Origin: Hallella seregens ATCC 51272 | Lineage (GTDB): Bacteria; Bacteroidota; Bacteroidia; Bacteroidales; Bacteroidaceae | Assembly (NCBI RefSeq): GCF_000518545.1 | Contig: NZ_KI912452.1 | Coordinates: forward strand, 110,030 to 174,029 | Direction of reading: 5' to 3' | DNA length: 64,000 nucleotides | Shown here: positions 8,807-17,978 of the stretch, in pieces | Layout: each line of letters opens with the position of its first letter | Position numbering within the stretch: position 1 is the first letter of the stretch | Notes under the pieces: generated by a model | Told to the model about the DNA's origin: nothing | The model's database searches: none | What the model saw: the letters and a program-made list of their open reading frames with translations, nothing else | Position numbers and translations under genes: made by a program

Positions 8807-10159
8807 TTACTTCTTGCGATAGGCCACCTTGCGGCCGTCGAACACGTAGATGCCCGTCTCTTTCATGGCTTCCACCTTGCGGCCGTCGAGGGTATAGATG
8901 CCGCGGCGCACGGCTTTCTTCTTGTCTGCGGCGAGGGCAGAGATGGCGTTGGGCACGTCGGCGCCCTTGCTCAGATAGATCATGGCGGGAGCTGCATCGA
9001 GCTTCACGGGGTCTATCTGCTTGCTGCCGTCCCACACCGAGTCGGGCAGGGCCATGTAAACCGTCCGAGGCTGGAGCACGGTGCCGGCCGGAGCCAGCTT
9101 CAGCACGCGGTTCTTGACATCGAGAGTGTAGTAGCTGTGCAGCTTGTCGAGCGTGTCCACGTTCACCTCCGTGGCGGCCCAGCGGTTCAGGCTGGTGGGG
9201 TCTACGTTCGGCGTTGCGGCTGGCCGGCGCACCAGTGTGGCCTCGCCCTTGCCGTAGACAAAGAAAGGATTGGCGGCCGGAATGTTGAATCCGCCGGTGC
9301 TTGGGTTGGTGCAGTTGTCGTTTCCGTCTACGCTTTTGAGGCGCATGCTGTCGGCCTTGAAAGCCCAGGTCTCCACGTTGGTGGGGATGCTCACGTCGGT
9401 TGCGTCGCCGGGATAGTACATGAGGAGACGTCCCTCGCCGAAGTCGATGGTCTCGGCATCGTCCGAAGTGAAGTGGGCCACGTAGCGGGCGGTGTCGGTT
9501 ACCGCCACCTGCATCGTGGCATCGGTGGACACGGTCTGGCCGTTGAGCGTCCAGCGGTCAAACTTGGTGTTGGCAAAGTCGGCGCTTGGCGTGGCGGTCA
9601 GCGTCACGTTGTCGCCGATGTTGTTGCACACGGGGCTCACCTTGACGGTGCCCAACTCGTCTTGTCCGTTGGCGGCCCGGGCCACCACGTGGGTGAAGAG
9701 GGCGCGGAACGCGCCGTTGGGATCCAGTGGCATCAGGCCGGCCACCGTGGCCGAGTCGCTGCCTCCCTGGCCGCTCGGGTCGTCGGTCACTGTGTTGTTC
9801 ACGGTGAGGTAGCCGGGATTGGCGGTGGTTGCGATGGAGTCGTTGAACACGGGCTGGTCGTTTTCATCGAACTTGGCCTGGCTGAAGCCGGCCAGAATCC
9901 AGCCCTCGGCGGGCTTGGCAAAGCCGTAGACGGAACCCATCGTGCTGACAAACTTCGTCTCCGACTGGGCTCCCCACTGTATCTGGTCGGCGGCAACCTG
10001 GTTGTCCTGCGACAGATACACCTCGCCGGCACCCGTGGGCCAGGCGGTCAGCTGGCCGTAGTAGGCATACCAGGTGGAGCCGGCCTGGGCCTGAAGAGCC
10101 GTGGCCGCAAAAGCCACGAGCAGCATGATTGCTTTGTGTAAAGTAGAAAACCTTTTCAT
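8807..10159 (-). CDS. Secreted protein of unknown function with Prevotella-type C-terminal tail
   Basis: 450 residues with a Sec signal peptide of about 27 residues (ending ALQAQA). The centre contains a stretch resembling a bacterial-repeat (InlB B-type) module, VTLTATPSADFANTKFDRWTL around residues 185-205. The last 32 residues read IYTLDGRKV then GIYVFDGRKV then basic residues. The same architecture ends the proteins encoded at 44970-45833 and 45875-47668, and it resembles the tail of many Prevotella exported proteins, possibly a type IX-like sorting signal (inference). No enzyme motif was recognised. It lies 31 bases after the DUF4105 gene in the CAZyme-free SusCD operon, so it is probably a surface or secreted component of that uptake system. 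Confidence 0.75.
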   Translation of the reverse strand: MKRFSTLHKAIMLLVAFAATALQAQAGSTWYAYYGQLTAWPTGAGEVYLSQDNQVAADQIQWGAQSETKFVSTMGSVYGFAKPAEGWILAGFSQAKFDENDQPVFNDSIATTANPGYLTVNNTVTDDPSGQGGSDSATVAGLMPLDPNGAFRALFTHVVARAANGQDELGTVKVSPVCNNIGDNVTLTATPSADFANTKFDRWTLNGQTVSTDATMQVAVTDTARYVAHFTSDDAETIDFGEGRLLMYYPGDATDVSIPTNVETWAFKADSMRLKSVDGNDNCTNPSTGGFNIPAANPFFVYGKGEATLVRRPAATPNVDPTSLNRWAATEVNVDTLDKLHSYYTLDVKNRVLKLAPAGTVLQPRTVYMALPDSVWDGSKQIDPVKLDAAPAMIYLSKGADVPNAISALAADKKKAVRRGIYTLDGRKVEAMKETGIYVFDGRKVAYRKK

Positions 10160-10190
10160 AAGCGTTCTTTTTTGAGGGTTGATAATATGG

Positions 10191-11099
10191 TTAATGTTTT
10201 CGTTTGCGGTACAGCAGCCCGGCGGCGGCCCCTGTGCAGAGCAGCCCGGCGAGCAGCAGCGCGCATGCCGCGGGGGTGAACCATCCGGGCTCCTGCCGTG
10301 GGCCGGCGGGCAGCAGAGCCGCCGGACGGCCGGTGATGAGGGGGCGGCTGTGCCCCGTGCTGTCGGTCAGCGTGGCGTGTTGCCAGGCCTCGGCGAGCAG
10401 GGCGGGGGTCATTTTGTCCTCGGGCTGGCCGGTCTTGTCGCCGCGTCCCAGCAGCAGAATGTCCCAGACGAGGCGTGCCCACGGGGCGTTTTGCGAGATG
10501 TGGTGCAACACGTCGCGGTAGGTTCCGTTCAGGATGGGGGAGAGATGGTGGTAGGTCAGACGGTTGTTGGCCAGCGATTTCTCCACCATATAGATGCACA
10601 TCGAGGCACAGTTCACGGCCGGATAGTCGTAGTCCCAGTGCGCCCCTGCGGCCACTTCCTGGTCCAGATTGCGCCAGAGCGTCTGCTTCTCCACGGGGTT
10701 CAGGTTGAGCCGGTAGGCCTTGACGCCGCGCCGTTCGGCCCGGTATTGCCGGAGAAACAGCGGTGTGGGGGCGGCCGCGAACCCGGCCTTGGCCCGGTGG
10801 AACAGCAGGCTGAGCGTGGCGCCGAGGTCGGTATCCATCTCGAACGTGAAGCTGTAGTCCAGCCCTTTGCTGGGGCATTCCAGCCGCAGGGCGGCGTGGC
10901 CGAAGGCCGAGTAGACCTCTCGGCCGGGCTCCACCACGAGCAGACTGGCCCGGATGAAGCCGGGCTCCAAGGCCTCGCGGGCCAGACGCGCACTGTCGGC
11001 AGCCGTCGGCGGCGGTGTCCCGACGGCTCCCCGGGCGTGCAGCGACGGTAGCCAGAGCAGGGCCACGAGCAGGAATGGCAGTCGCAGTCTACTGGGCAT
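10191..11099 (-). CDS. Lnb N-terminal (DUF4105)-type membrane protein
   Basis: 302 residues: signal peptide, a periplasmic domain with the conserved stretches SAFGHAALRL (about residue 65), WDYDYPAVNCAS (about 155) and YHHLSP, and one C-terminal membrane helix (AACALLLAGLLCTGAAAGLL) followed by RKRKH. This matches the DUF4105 domain, now called Lnb N-terminal periplasmic domain after the lipoprotein N-acyltransferase Lnb. The conserved histidine and the NC cysteine fit a thiol-dependent hydrolase or transferase fold, but activity on lipoproteins is not shown here. Its start overlaps the end of the FISUMP gene by 11 bases, indicating translational coupling in the SusCD operon. Confidence 0.8.
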   Translation of the reverse strand: MPSRLRLPFLLVALLWLPSLHARGAVGTPPPTAADSARLAREALEPGFIRASLLVVEPGREVYSAFGHAALRLECPSKGLDYSFTFEMDTDLGATLSLLFHRAKAGFAAAPTPLFLRQYRAERRGVKAYRLNLNPVEKQTLWRNLDQEVAAGAHWDYDYPAVNCASMCIYMVEKSLANNRLTYHHLSPILNGTYRDVLHHISQNAPWARLVWDILLLGRGDKTGQPEDKMTPALLAEAWQHATLTDSTGHSRPLITGRPAALLPAGPRQEPGWFTPAACALLLAGLLCTGAAAGLLYRKRKH

Positions 11100-11790
11100 C
11101 GCGCACGTATCTCACGCTCATCTGGTAGCCGTCGGGCTCGGTGCTCTCGCGGCAAACCTCGTTGCGGCCGTAGAACAGCTTGCGGAAGAAGTAGAACTCG
11201 CCCTCCTTGCCCGTGTCTTTGGTGGCTGTCCAGTAGTAGGCCATCTCGCCCATGTGTCGCCAGCCCGGCATGCTCATGATGGTGTGGGCCGTGTAATAGC
11301 CGCCGAGCAGCAGGTTCAGGGCGCAGGTGTCGCCTTTCATGGTGAGCATGTTGTGGGCAATGCGCCCGCGCCATTCGCGTTGCCGGGTGTCGCTTGGGCT
11401 CATGCCCAACTGCTGTTCCAGCTGTTGCCAGTCCTCGTCGGTGGGCAGCCGCCAGCCCTCCGGACAGGCGGCCTGGGCCCCTTTCAGGGTGTAGAGGCGG
11501 CCGTAGAGGGTCAGATGCTTGGTGCTTCGGGGGTTCTTCTCGTAGTCTTCGGTATCGAGATACACGGTGCTTTCACTGCCGGCGTCGTACCGGTAGTTGT
11601 CGGTCATCCAGTCCTGGCGGCCATACCGCACCCAGCCGTAGGTCTGCCCGTCGCGCGTGTCGGTGTAGCTGCCGGCCGCTGCGGGCTGCACTTTGGCGGG
11701 TGTGGCGTCGTCGTCGTTGCCGCAGGCCGTGAGAAAGGTCAGGCCTAAAACCGCGAGCAGCAGTGCGCTGCATGTATAAATCCTGTTCAT
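11089..11790 (-). CDS. FISUMP-domain lipoprotein
   Basis: 233-residue lipoprotein with lipobox LTAC (Cys23) followed by GNDDD. Acidic residues just after the cysteine resemble the Bacteroidetes lipoprotein export signal, so surface exposure is likely (inference). The body carries the Fibrobacter succinogenes major paralogous domain: DGQTYGWVRYGRQDWMTDN, then CPEGWRLPTDEDWQQLE (about residues 105-120), then YYWTATKD and a C-terminal SVRYVRD. Such domains occur in extracellular proteins of Bacteroidetes and Fibrobacter with no assigned activity. The ATG at 11790 places the lipobox correctly; an upstream in-frame ATG at 11880 would not. Third-from-last position upstream of the tail-bearing secreted protein in the SusCD operon. 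Confidence 0.85.
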   Translation of the reverse strand: MNRIYTCSALLLAVLGLTFLTACGNDDDATPAKVQPAAAGSYTDTRDGQTYGWVRYGRQDWMTDNYRYDAGSESTVYLDTEDYEKNPRSTKHLTLYGRLYTLKGAQAACPEGWRLPTDEDWQQLEQQLGMSPSDTRQREWRGRIAHNMLTMKGDTCALNLLLGGYYTAHTIMSMPGWRHMGEMAYYWTATKDTGKEGEFYFFRKLFYGRNEVCRESTEPDGYQMSVRYVRDAQ

Positions 11791-11833
11791 CGTCTTGTCT
11801 TTTGAATCTTGGTGGATGGTTGCTCGGGACGCG

Positions 11834-12733
11834 TCAGGCCACGTAGCCCAGCGCGGCCAGCACCTGGCGCACGATGGCAAACTTGGCCATCACCACCGAA
11901 TACCTGCCGTAAGTGTTGGCCAGCCAGGCGTCGTCGTAGAGAATGGCCGAAGTGATGAAGGCCGAAAGATCGGAATCTTGCGAGGGGAACGAGCCCGGTG
12001 TGCCGCCCGAACTGATGAAGCCCAGCTGGGCAAGCTCGTCTGCAGAGCCCTTGATGCCGGCGCTGGTGTAGGTGCGGTTGTAGTAATTGGCGCTGTGGGC
12101 ATAGAACGCACGGAAGGCGTTGGTGTTGTTCTTGGCGGCCTGTGCCACCAGCGTGTTGAGCACGCGACCGGCAAAATTCTTCTTCTGCGCCTCGGTGCGG
12201 GGACGCTGCAACAGGTAGTTGGCGGCCACGGCCACGCACCGTTCGTTGGCCACGGCATAGGGTGTGGTGGTCACTTTGTTGCTCGTCGTCACGGAAATGC
12301 GGTTGCACAGGAAGAACGAGTAGGGCTTGAGGCGCTTCGTGGCATGGGGCAGGATGTAGTCTTTGACGAACTGCGCCATCTCGGTCTGCTCTTTCTCGGT
12401 GGTGAGATACGTGAAGCTGTAGACCGAAGAGGAGTTGGAAGAGCTGCCGATGTCGTAGGCCAGGTCGATGGTTTCCGTGAAGTAGCGGGGCTGTCCGGTG
12501 ATGTCTGTGCCCTGGTACACGCGCTGCAACGTGTCGTTGAACAGCAGGTAGCTGCCTGTTTCACCGAAGAATCGGCGGCGCAGGGCGGCCGTGGAGCTCT
12601 GGTCGCTGTCGGCCGGCTGGAACAGCAGCGAGGGGTTGTCATAGCTGATTGCCGGCGTGTCCTCGCTGCCGCAAGCGGCAAGAACCGTGGCGGCAACCGC
12701 CAGCAGGGAGAGGAGGTATGCTTGGGTCTTCAT
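11834..12733 (-). CDS. Lipoprotein resembling zinc metallopeptidase (Mx1) but lacking HExxH
   Basis: 299 residues with lipobox AAC near residue 20 followed by GSED. Its position right after SusD and several sequence stretches (KRLKPYSFFLCN, then YTSAGIKGSADELAQLGFIS, and a C-terminal region ending in VRQVLAALGY) are like the 'putative zinc-binding metallopeptidase' lipoproteins of Bacteroidales SusCD loci. The zinc-binding HExxH is absent: the expected place reads RVLNTLVAQ, and the later glutamate-containing motif reads DSDLSAF. It is therefore probably a binding protein or pseudo-enzyme. The family assignment is from memory of the fold pattern and is moderate; lipoprotein status is firm. 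Start at 12733 fits the signal peptide. Confidence 0.62.
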   Translation of the reverse strand: MKTQAYLLSLLAVAATVLAACGSEDTPAISYDNPSLLFQPADSDQSSTAALRRRFFGETGSYLLFNDTLQRVYQGTDITGQPRYFTETIDLAYDIGSSSNSSSVYSFTYLTTEKEQTEMAQFVKDYILPHATKRLKPYSFFLCNRISVTTSNKVTTTPYAVANERCVAVAANYLLQRPRTEAQKKNFAGRVLNTLVAQAAKNNTNAFRAFYAHSANYYNRTYTSAGIKGSADELAQLGFISSGGTPGSFPSQDSDLSAFITSAILYDDAWLANTYGRYSVVMAKFAIVRQVLAALGYVA

Positions 12734-12756
12734 GCGTTGATATGCTTGTGAGGGGG

Positions 12757-14388
12757 TTAATACACTTTGACGGTGGTATAAGTACGCCACTGATTGCCGT
12801 TGCCGGGCATGCCGACGTTGAACTCCAGTACCTCGGTGGGCATGGGAAGCGTCCATGAAGCATCGTCCTCGGTGAGCACGAAGCGGCGCGTTTCGGTGGG
12901 TTCCTGCGAGGTATGGTTCTTATAATAGGTGTAGTCGTGGGTGATGGCGATGCGGCTTGGCTGCACGCTGCATACGCGGTAACGGCGCAGGTCGAACCAG
13001 CGTTGGCCCTCGAGCACGAACTCGCGGCGGCGCTCCTTGCGGACAAGAGCCACCAAATCGGCATCCGACACGCCGTCGAGCGATAGCTCGGGAGCCCCGG
13101 CCTTGTAGCGGGCGGCCATCTGTTGCAGCAGGGCGGCCCGGGCCTCGGCGCTGTGTCCCAGGCAGGCCTCGGCCTCGGCAAGGTTCAGATACGCTTCCGA
13201 TGACCGTAGCCAGAAGAGCGACGAAATGGGCGACTTGTCGCGTTCAAGGCCGGCATAGTAGGCCTTGTAGTAGTACTCCTTGTCTGTTATGTCCAAATCC
13301 GTGTTCTTGTTGCCTACGGCACGCTTGGTGAGCCCGTGGAAAGTGCCCAAGTTCCAGAACCATTGGGCGCGGCGTTGGTCGTTGGCACTGTAGGTGTTGT
13401 ACTGGTCGTCGGACACCGTGAGGCCCAGAGCACCCGACAAGAGCAGGCAGGGAACGTCGTCGCCGCCCATGGAGAAGATGTTCTCGGGATTGGTTTTCGT
13501 CATGAAAGCGACTGAGTTGCCGTTGAGGTTCATCAGGGTGGGGTGCTCGGCAATGGCCTTACGGGCATACTCGACGGCCTTGTCCCAGTTCTGCATGTAC
13601 AGGTAGACGCGGCTCCGCAGCAGGTGCACGGCCACGGAGTCGGCCCGATAGATGCTCTTCTTGGGTGCGGTGTACTGCGACAGGCGGGTGTCGGCTTCCT
13701 GCAGGTCGGCCAGCACCTGGTCGTAGGTTTCCTGCACGCTGTTGCGGCCGAATATCCTGTTTTCCACCTCGGGCGTGGTCTTGAGCGTCACGCCCAAGTC
13801 GGTGGCGGCGGTGGAAGGACGGTAAGGTTGGCCGTAGATATTGACGAGCCAGAAGTAGTAGAAGGCGCGCAGGAAGTAGGCTTCGCCCGTTACCTTGAGG
13901 TAGCCCTGCCGCTCGTCCTCGGTCGTCTGGGGCAGTTTCTCGGCCTTGGCAAGGATGTTGTTGGCCACGTTGATGGCGTTGTACACCTTAGTCCACTCGG
14001 TGTTCTCGGCATAGGCATCGGTGTAGGTCTCGTTCTGCCCCGACCGCTGCTGCCACGTGTAGTAGCCGAAGATGTAGTAATGGGGCTCGTAAGCGGCGGT
14101 AGTGCCTTGGGTATTGACCTCGTGCACCTCGTCGCCGACGAGATGCAGGAACGTGCCGTAGTTCACGGCACCCACATATTCGTATTGTTCGCTCGGCTTC
14201 ACGGGCATGTAGCAGCTGCCCACGAGCAGCTCGTTCATGTCTTGCCAGGAGCGCACGTAGTCTTGGTCTTGCGAGGTGGCCTCCAGAAAGTCGCCACAAC
14301 CGGAGAGCAGCAGCGTGAGGGCGGCCAGGCTGCCGCCGGCCACGCTACGGCCGATATGCTTGAAAAAATGGTTCATCATTGCTGCCAT
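12757..14388 (-). CDS. SusD/RagB-family outer membrane lipoprotein
   Basis: 543-residue nutrient-binding lipoprotein that caps the partner SusC channel at the cell surface. The signal peptide ends at the lipobox SGC followed by GDFLEATS. The family hallmarks are visible: an AINVANNILAKAE helix, GEAYFLRAFYYFWLVNIYGQPY, and the C-terminal LVRKERRREFVLEGQRWFDLRRY, which is the SusD/RagB signature. The start at 14388 lies three bases after the SusC stop, with ATG at 14379 or 14376 as alternatives. The gene lies between SusC and the peptidase-like lipoprotein. Substrate unknown: no carbohydrate enzyme is in the operon. Confidence 0.92.
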   Translation of the reverse strand: MAAMMNHFFKHIGRSVAGGSLAALTLLLSGCGDFLEATSQDQDYVRSWQDMNELLVGSCYMPVKPSEQYEYVGAVNYGTFLHLVGDEVHEVNTQGTTAAYEPHYYIFGYYTWQQRSGQNETYTDAYAENTEWTKVYNAINVANNILAKAEKLPQTTEDERQGYLKVTGEAYFLRAFYYFWLVNIYGQPYRPSTAATDLGVTLKTTPEVENRIFGRNSVQETYDQVLADLQEADTRLSQYTAPKKSIYRADSVAVHLLRSRVYLYMQNWDKAVEYARKAIAEHPTLMNLNGNSVAFMTKTNPENIFSMGGDDVPCLLLSGALGLTVSDDQYNTYSANDQRRAQWFWNLGTFHGLTKRAVGNKNTDLDITDKEYYYKAYYAGLERDKSPISSLFWLRSSEAYLNLAEAEACLGHSAEARAALLQQMAARYKAGAPELSLDGVSDADLVALVRKERRREFVLEGQRWFDLRRYRVCSVQPSRIAITHDYTYYKNHTSQEPTETRRFVLTEDDASWTLPMPTEVLEFNVGMPGNGNQWRTYTTVKVY

Positions 14389-14390
14389 GT

Positions 14391-17300
14391 TTAGAAGTTG
14401 ATGTTGACGCTCAGCGTGTAACTGGGCGTGTCGGAGAGCTGCACCTGCGAGAATCCGCCCTGTGTGGGCGTCTGTCCGCGCAGGGCTCTGTCGCACCAGG
14501 TCTTGAGATTGTAGCCTGTCAGCGTCAGGGCCAGCCGGTCGAGCTTGAGCCGTGCCAGCTGTTTGGCCGTGAACTCATAGGTGAGCGAGAGGGTGGAGAG
14601 CTTCACATAGTCGGCGCTTACCACGCGGGCTGAGCTGTAGTCGTACATGGTGTAGTAGTTGCCCGTGGTGACGGGGCCCGTTTTCCAGACGGTGTTTCGG
14701 TTGTCGCCCCAGTGGTTGGCATAGTAAAAGTTGAAGTTGATATTGCCGCTGCCCATGATGGCGGGGATGTTGGTGGCGGCCTCGTCGCCGGGTTTCATCC
14801 ATCGGTTCATCAGGTCGCGGTTCACGTTTTGCTCCGAACTGTAGGCGGTGCTGCCTTGTGCACCGGTGAATCCGTCGAACAGACGGAAGAGGCGTGTGCT
14901 GGCTCCGAAGTTGTAAAGCAGCGTGGCGCTGAGCCTCCACTGCTTGTAGGTGACGGTGTTGGAGATGCTTCCCGTGAGGTCGGGCTCGCGCTTGCCCGAG
15001 GGCGTGAGCAGGGTGGTGTAGAGGTCGTACTTGCTCGATTGCGAGAACTCCCGCTGGCGGTCCTCCAGGTCTTCAAAGATGGGGCCGCCGTCTACAGGGC
15101 TCAGCCCGAGGAACTTGTACGACCAGAACGTGCCCACGGGCTGGTCGTCGACCACGGCTGTACCGTTAAGAAAGTTGCCCAACTCGTACTCTTCGGCGCC
15201 CGGCGCCGACTTGATCTTGTTGTACATCTTGCTCAGACTGCCCGAGAATATCCAGTAGAAGTTACGCATCTTCACGGGCGTGGCGGTGAGGGTGAAGTTG
15301 AATCCGCTGTTGGTCACGGTGCCGCCGTTGATGACATAGGAGGTGTAACCGTTGATGTCGGATATGGTTTTGTTCATGAAAGCGTCGGTGGTCTTCTTGT
15401 AATAGTACTCTGCTTCGAGCTGCAGCCGGTTGTCGAGGAGCGACGCTTCCAGGCCCACGTTGGTGCTGTGGGTCTTTTCCCAGTCGAGGTCGGGGTTGGC
15501 AAAGGCGACCACTGTCGAGGTCATCTCGTTATAATAAGCGTCCATTTGTCCCTTGCGGATGATGAGTTCGGAGGTCTGTCCGTCGAGCATATTGCCCTGT
15601 TCGCCGTAGCTTGCCTTGAGGTTCAGGGCGTTGAGCCACTTGGGTTTCAGGCCGAGGATGCTGATGAGGTTGGCGTTGCCCGATACCGACCAGATGGGCA
15701 GCAGGTTCTCGTTGCTGCGCGAACCGAACTTGTTGGAGCCGTCGAAGCGTCCGTTCACATTGGCCGTGAAGAGGTCGCGGAAGCTGTAACTCAGCGTGGC
15801 ATAGGCCGAAAGGATGTTGCTTCGCGTGTCGGTGATGGTGGGTGTGTTGGTCTGCATCCAGTTCCAATAGGCGGTGTAGCTGGTGGGTATGTTGGTGGCA
15901 AACGAGCGTCCGCGGTCGGCGTAGTAGCCGCGTTGAGTGTAGGAATCGCCCGTGTAGTGGCTGCCGCTGGCCTCGAAACCGAGGGCCACGTTGACGTTGT
16001 GCTGCATCAGCGGCCCGAAGTATTTGTTGTAGTTGCCCTGCAGGCGCGTGGTCCAGCCCACGGTTTTGTTGGTTTGTTGGCCGAACTGTCCGCCGTAGGG
16101 CAGGTTGCTGTCCGTGGGAATCTCCTCGCCGTACTCGGCCCGTCGCAGCGAGCCTACGTAGTGGCTCTGCTCGCCCCACCAGTTCTCGATGGTGGCGTTC
16201 TGCACGTTGGCCGACACGACGGCATTGAAAAACAGCTCGTCCAGCGGCTGGTAGCGCAGGTTGAGCGTGGTGGTCACGGCACCGGTGTTCTGGCGTATGG
16301 AGCTGTTGTCGAGCTCGTTGAGCACGTTGAAGCGCAGGTATCCGTTGTATGTGCCCTGCCCCTCCCGCTGGTAGTAGTAGTAGCTGCCGTCAGCGTTGTA
16401 GGCGGGGATGGTGCGGCTGGTGTGGTACGCATAGTCGATGGGGTTCACCTCCGTCTGGTTGTATTTGCGCTTGTTCAGATAGCCGTTGATGTTCATTTCG
16501 AACTTGAACTTCGAGCTCAGGTCCAGATCCACCTTGGCCATGGCCGTGTAGCGGTCGTTCATATTGTTGTCGATCACGTCGTCCGAGCTGGTGTAGCCCA
16601 CGGAAGTGTAGTAGCGTGCTTTCTCCGAACCGCCCGAGACACTCACGCTGTGGTCGTGCGAGAAGGAGTTGTGGGTCAGGATGTCGAACCAGTCGGTGTT
16701 ACGCGTTTCCATCTGCTGCACGCGCCGCTCGAACTCCTCCTGCGTGATGAGGCCCGAGTAAAGCTGGCTCAACGCCTCCTCGTAGCCCACCTTGGCCATG
16801 CCCGAGGGGTAGACGTAGTGTTGTGCGGCGAGGTACTGCGAGAACTGCACGCGCTCCGAGGAGTTCATCAGGTTGATCTTGCTGTCGGTGTAATAGGGCC
16901 GCTTGCGCAGGGTGAACTGTCCGGTGTAGCTCACGATGGCCTTGCCCTCGCGGCCGCTCTTGGTGGTCACCACGATGACGCCGTTGGCCGCGCGCGTGCC
17001 GTAGAGGGCCGTGGCGGCGGCGTCCTTGAGCACGTCGATGCGCTTGATGTCCTGCGGATTGATGCCGGCGATGGCGTTTCCGATGCGGTTAATGTAGTCG
17101 GGGTCGTTGAGCACGTCGGACGTGAGCTCCACGGGGTCGGTGATGATGATGCCGTCTACCACCCAGAGGGGCTCGCGGTTGCCCACGAGTGTCGAGGTGC
17201 CGCGGATGCGAATCTTGCTTGTAGCGTTGATCTCGCCCGAGCCGGTGAAGGAGATGAGGTCGGGAATCTTGCCCTCAAGCATCTTTGAAATGTCGCTCAC

Positions 17301-17735
17301 GCCGCCTATTTCGAGCTCGCTCATGTCCTTGGACGTGACCGACGAGGTGAGGTTGCGGCGGTCGAGCTGCTGGTAGCCGGTGATGACTACACCCTCCAGC
17401 GTCTCGCTGGCATCCTCCATGGCGACGAGGCATGCGTCCTTGTAGTTGCCCGACCAATGGGCTGGTTTCATGCCGATATAGGTGATGTCCACGGTGATGC
17501 GGTCGCTCTTGGCGCGGAGACTGAACTTTCCGTCCACGTCGGTCACCGTGGTTTCGTTGTGGGTCTTGTCTTTCACGATGGCGCCGGTCAGTGGCTCTCC
17601 CTTGTCGTCCACCACGATGCCCTCCAGCCTCCGTTCGGGCTCGTTCTGGGTTTGGGCGATGGCGGGGACGGTGAGAAGAAGCGCGAGGAGAAACGTGATG
17701 GCGGCGGCCATACGTCCTATAGAACTTTTTTGCAT
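14391..17735 (-). CDS. SusC/RagA-family TonB-dependent outer membrane transporter
   Basis: 1114-residue TonB-dependent channel. It has a signal peptide (to about residue 27), a carboxypeptidase-regulatory-like domain (RRLEGIVVDDKGEPLTGAIV, about 35-115), a plug domain with the SusC signature DVLKDAAATALYGTRAANGV near residue 240, and a beta-barrel ending in the aromatic YTLSVNINF. The TonB box region is between residues 115 and 130. It starts a seven-gene operon whose spacings are all under 45 bases. A TAACTTTG box at 17783-17790 lies 48 bases upstream of the start codon. Confidence 0.93.
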   Translation of the reverse strand: MQKSSIGRMAAAITFLLALLLTVPAIAQTQNEPERRLEGIVVDDKGEPLTGAIVKDKTHNETTVTDVDGKFSLRAKSDRITVDITYIGMKPAHWSGNYKDACLVAMEDASETLEGVVITGYQQLDRRNLTSSVTSKDMSELEIGGVSDISKMLEGKIPDLISFTGSGEINATSKIRIRGTSTLVGNREPLWVVDGIIITDPVELTSDVLNDPDYINRIGNAIAGINPQDIKRIDVLKDAAATALYGTRAANGVIVVTTKSGREGKAIVSYTGQFTLRKRPYYTDSKINLMNSSERVQFSQYLAAQHYVYPSGMAKVGYEEALSQLYSGLITQEEFERRVQQMETRNTDWFDILTHNSFSHDHSVSVSGGSEKARYYTSVGYTSSDDVIDNNMNDRYTAMAKVDLDLSSKFKFEMNINGYLNKRKYNQTEVNPIDYAYHTSRTIPAYNADGSYYYYQREGQGTYNGYLRFNVLNELDNSSIRQNTGAVTTTLNLRYQPLDELFFNAVVSANVQNATIENWWGEQSHYVGSLRRAEYGEEIPTDSNLPYGGQFGQQTNKTVGWTTRLQGNYNKYFGPLMQHNVNVALGFEASGSHYTGDSYTQRGYYADRGRSFATNIPTSYTAYWNWMQTNTPTITDTRSNILSAYATLSYSFRDLFTANVNGRFDGSNKFGSRSNENLLPIWSVSGNANLISILGLKPKWLNALNLKASYGEQGNMLDGQTSELIIRKGQMDAYYNEMTSTVVAFANPDLDWEKTHSTNVGLEASLLDNRLQLEAEYYYKKTTDAFMNKTISDINGYTSYVINGGTVTNSGFNFTLTATPVKMRNFYWIFSGSLSKMYNKIKSAPGAEEYELGNFLNGTAVVDDQPVGTFWSYKFLGLSPVDGGPIFEDLEDRQREFSQSSKYDLYTTLLTPSGKREPDLTGSISNTVTYKQWRLSATLLYNFGASTRLFRLFDGFTGAQGSTAYSSEQNVNRDLMNRWMKPGDEAATNIPAIMGSGNINFNFYYANHWGDNRNTVWKTGPVTTGNYYTMYDYSSARVVSADYVKLSTLSLTYEFTAKQLARLKLDRLALTLTGYNLKTWCDRALRGQTPTQGGFSQVQLSDTPSYTLSVNINF

Positions 17736-17782
17736 ATCAAAAAAACCAAACTTGTATTTCTAACACTTATCGAAACGCGCTG

Positions 17783-17790
17783 CAAAGTTA
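17783..17790 (-). promoter_or_regulatory. Promoter -7 box of the CAZyme-free SusCD operon
   Basis: Minus-strand TAACTTTG matches TAnnTTTG. No TTG is seen 19-21 bases upstream, so the promoter may need an activator. Confidence 0.5.
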
Positions 17791-17978
17791 TGCAATCTAT
17801 TTCAAATAAACATGAAATAGGTTGAAAAGATGATAAATTTTAACCCTGGACGGGCCGTAAACGTAGAGTTGAACAGAATGGGATGGGGTCTCCGGAACGC
17901 CGCCGCGGGTGCGCAATGGGGTAGCTTCGGGTGTACGACGGGGCCGCGGCGGCGTTGCGGCTGCGGCGCAGGGGGCCT

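Noticed and set aside
7600..9117. Long plus-strand open frame (about 505 codons) opposite the TlpA and tailed-protein genes
   Set aside because: Shadow frame with unnatural composition; both minus-strand genes have signal peptides and recognised domains.
14712..17288. 858-residue open frame on the plus strand opposite the first SusC gene
   Set aside because: Antisense shadow of a GC-rich gene; the translation is His/Val/Gly-rich with no family motif, while the minus strand encodes a complete SusC.
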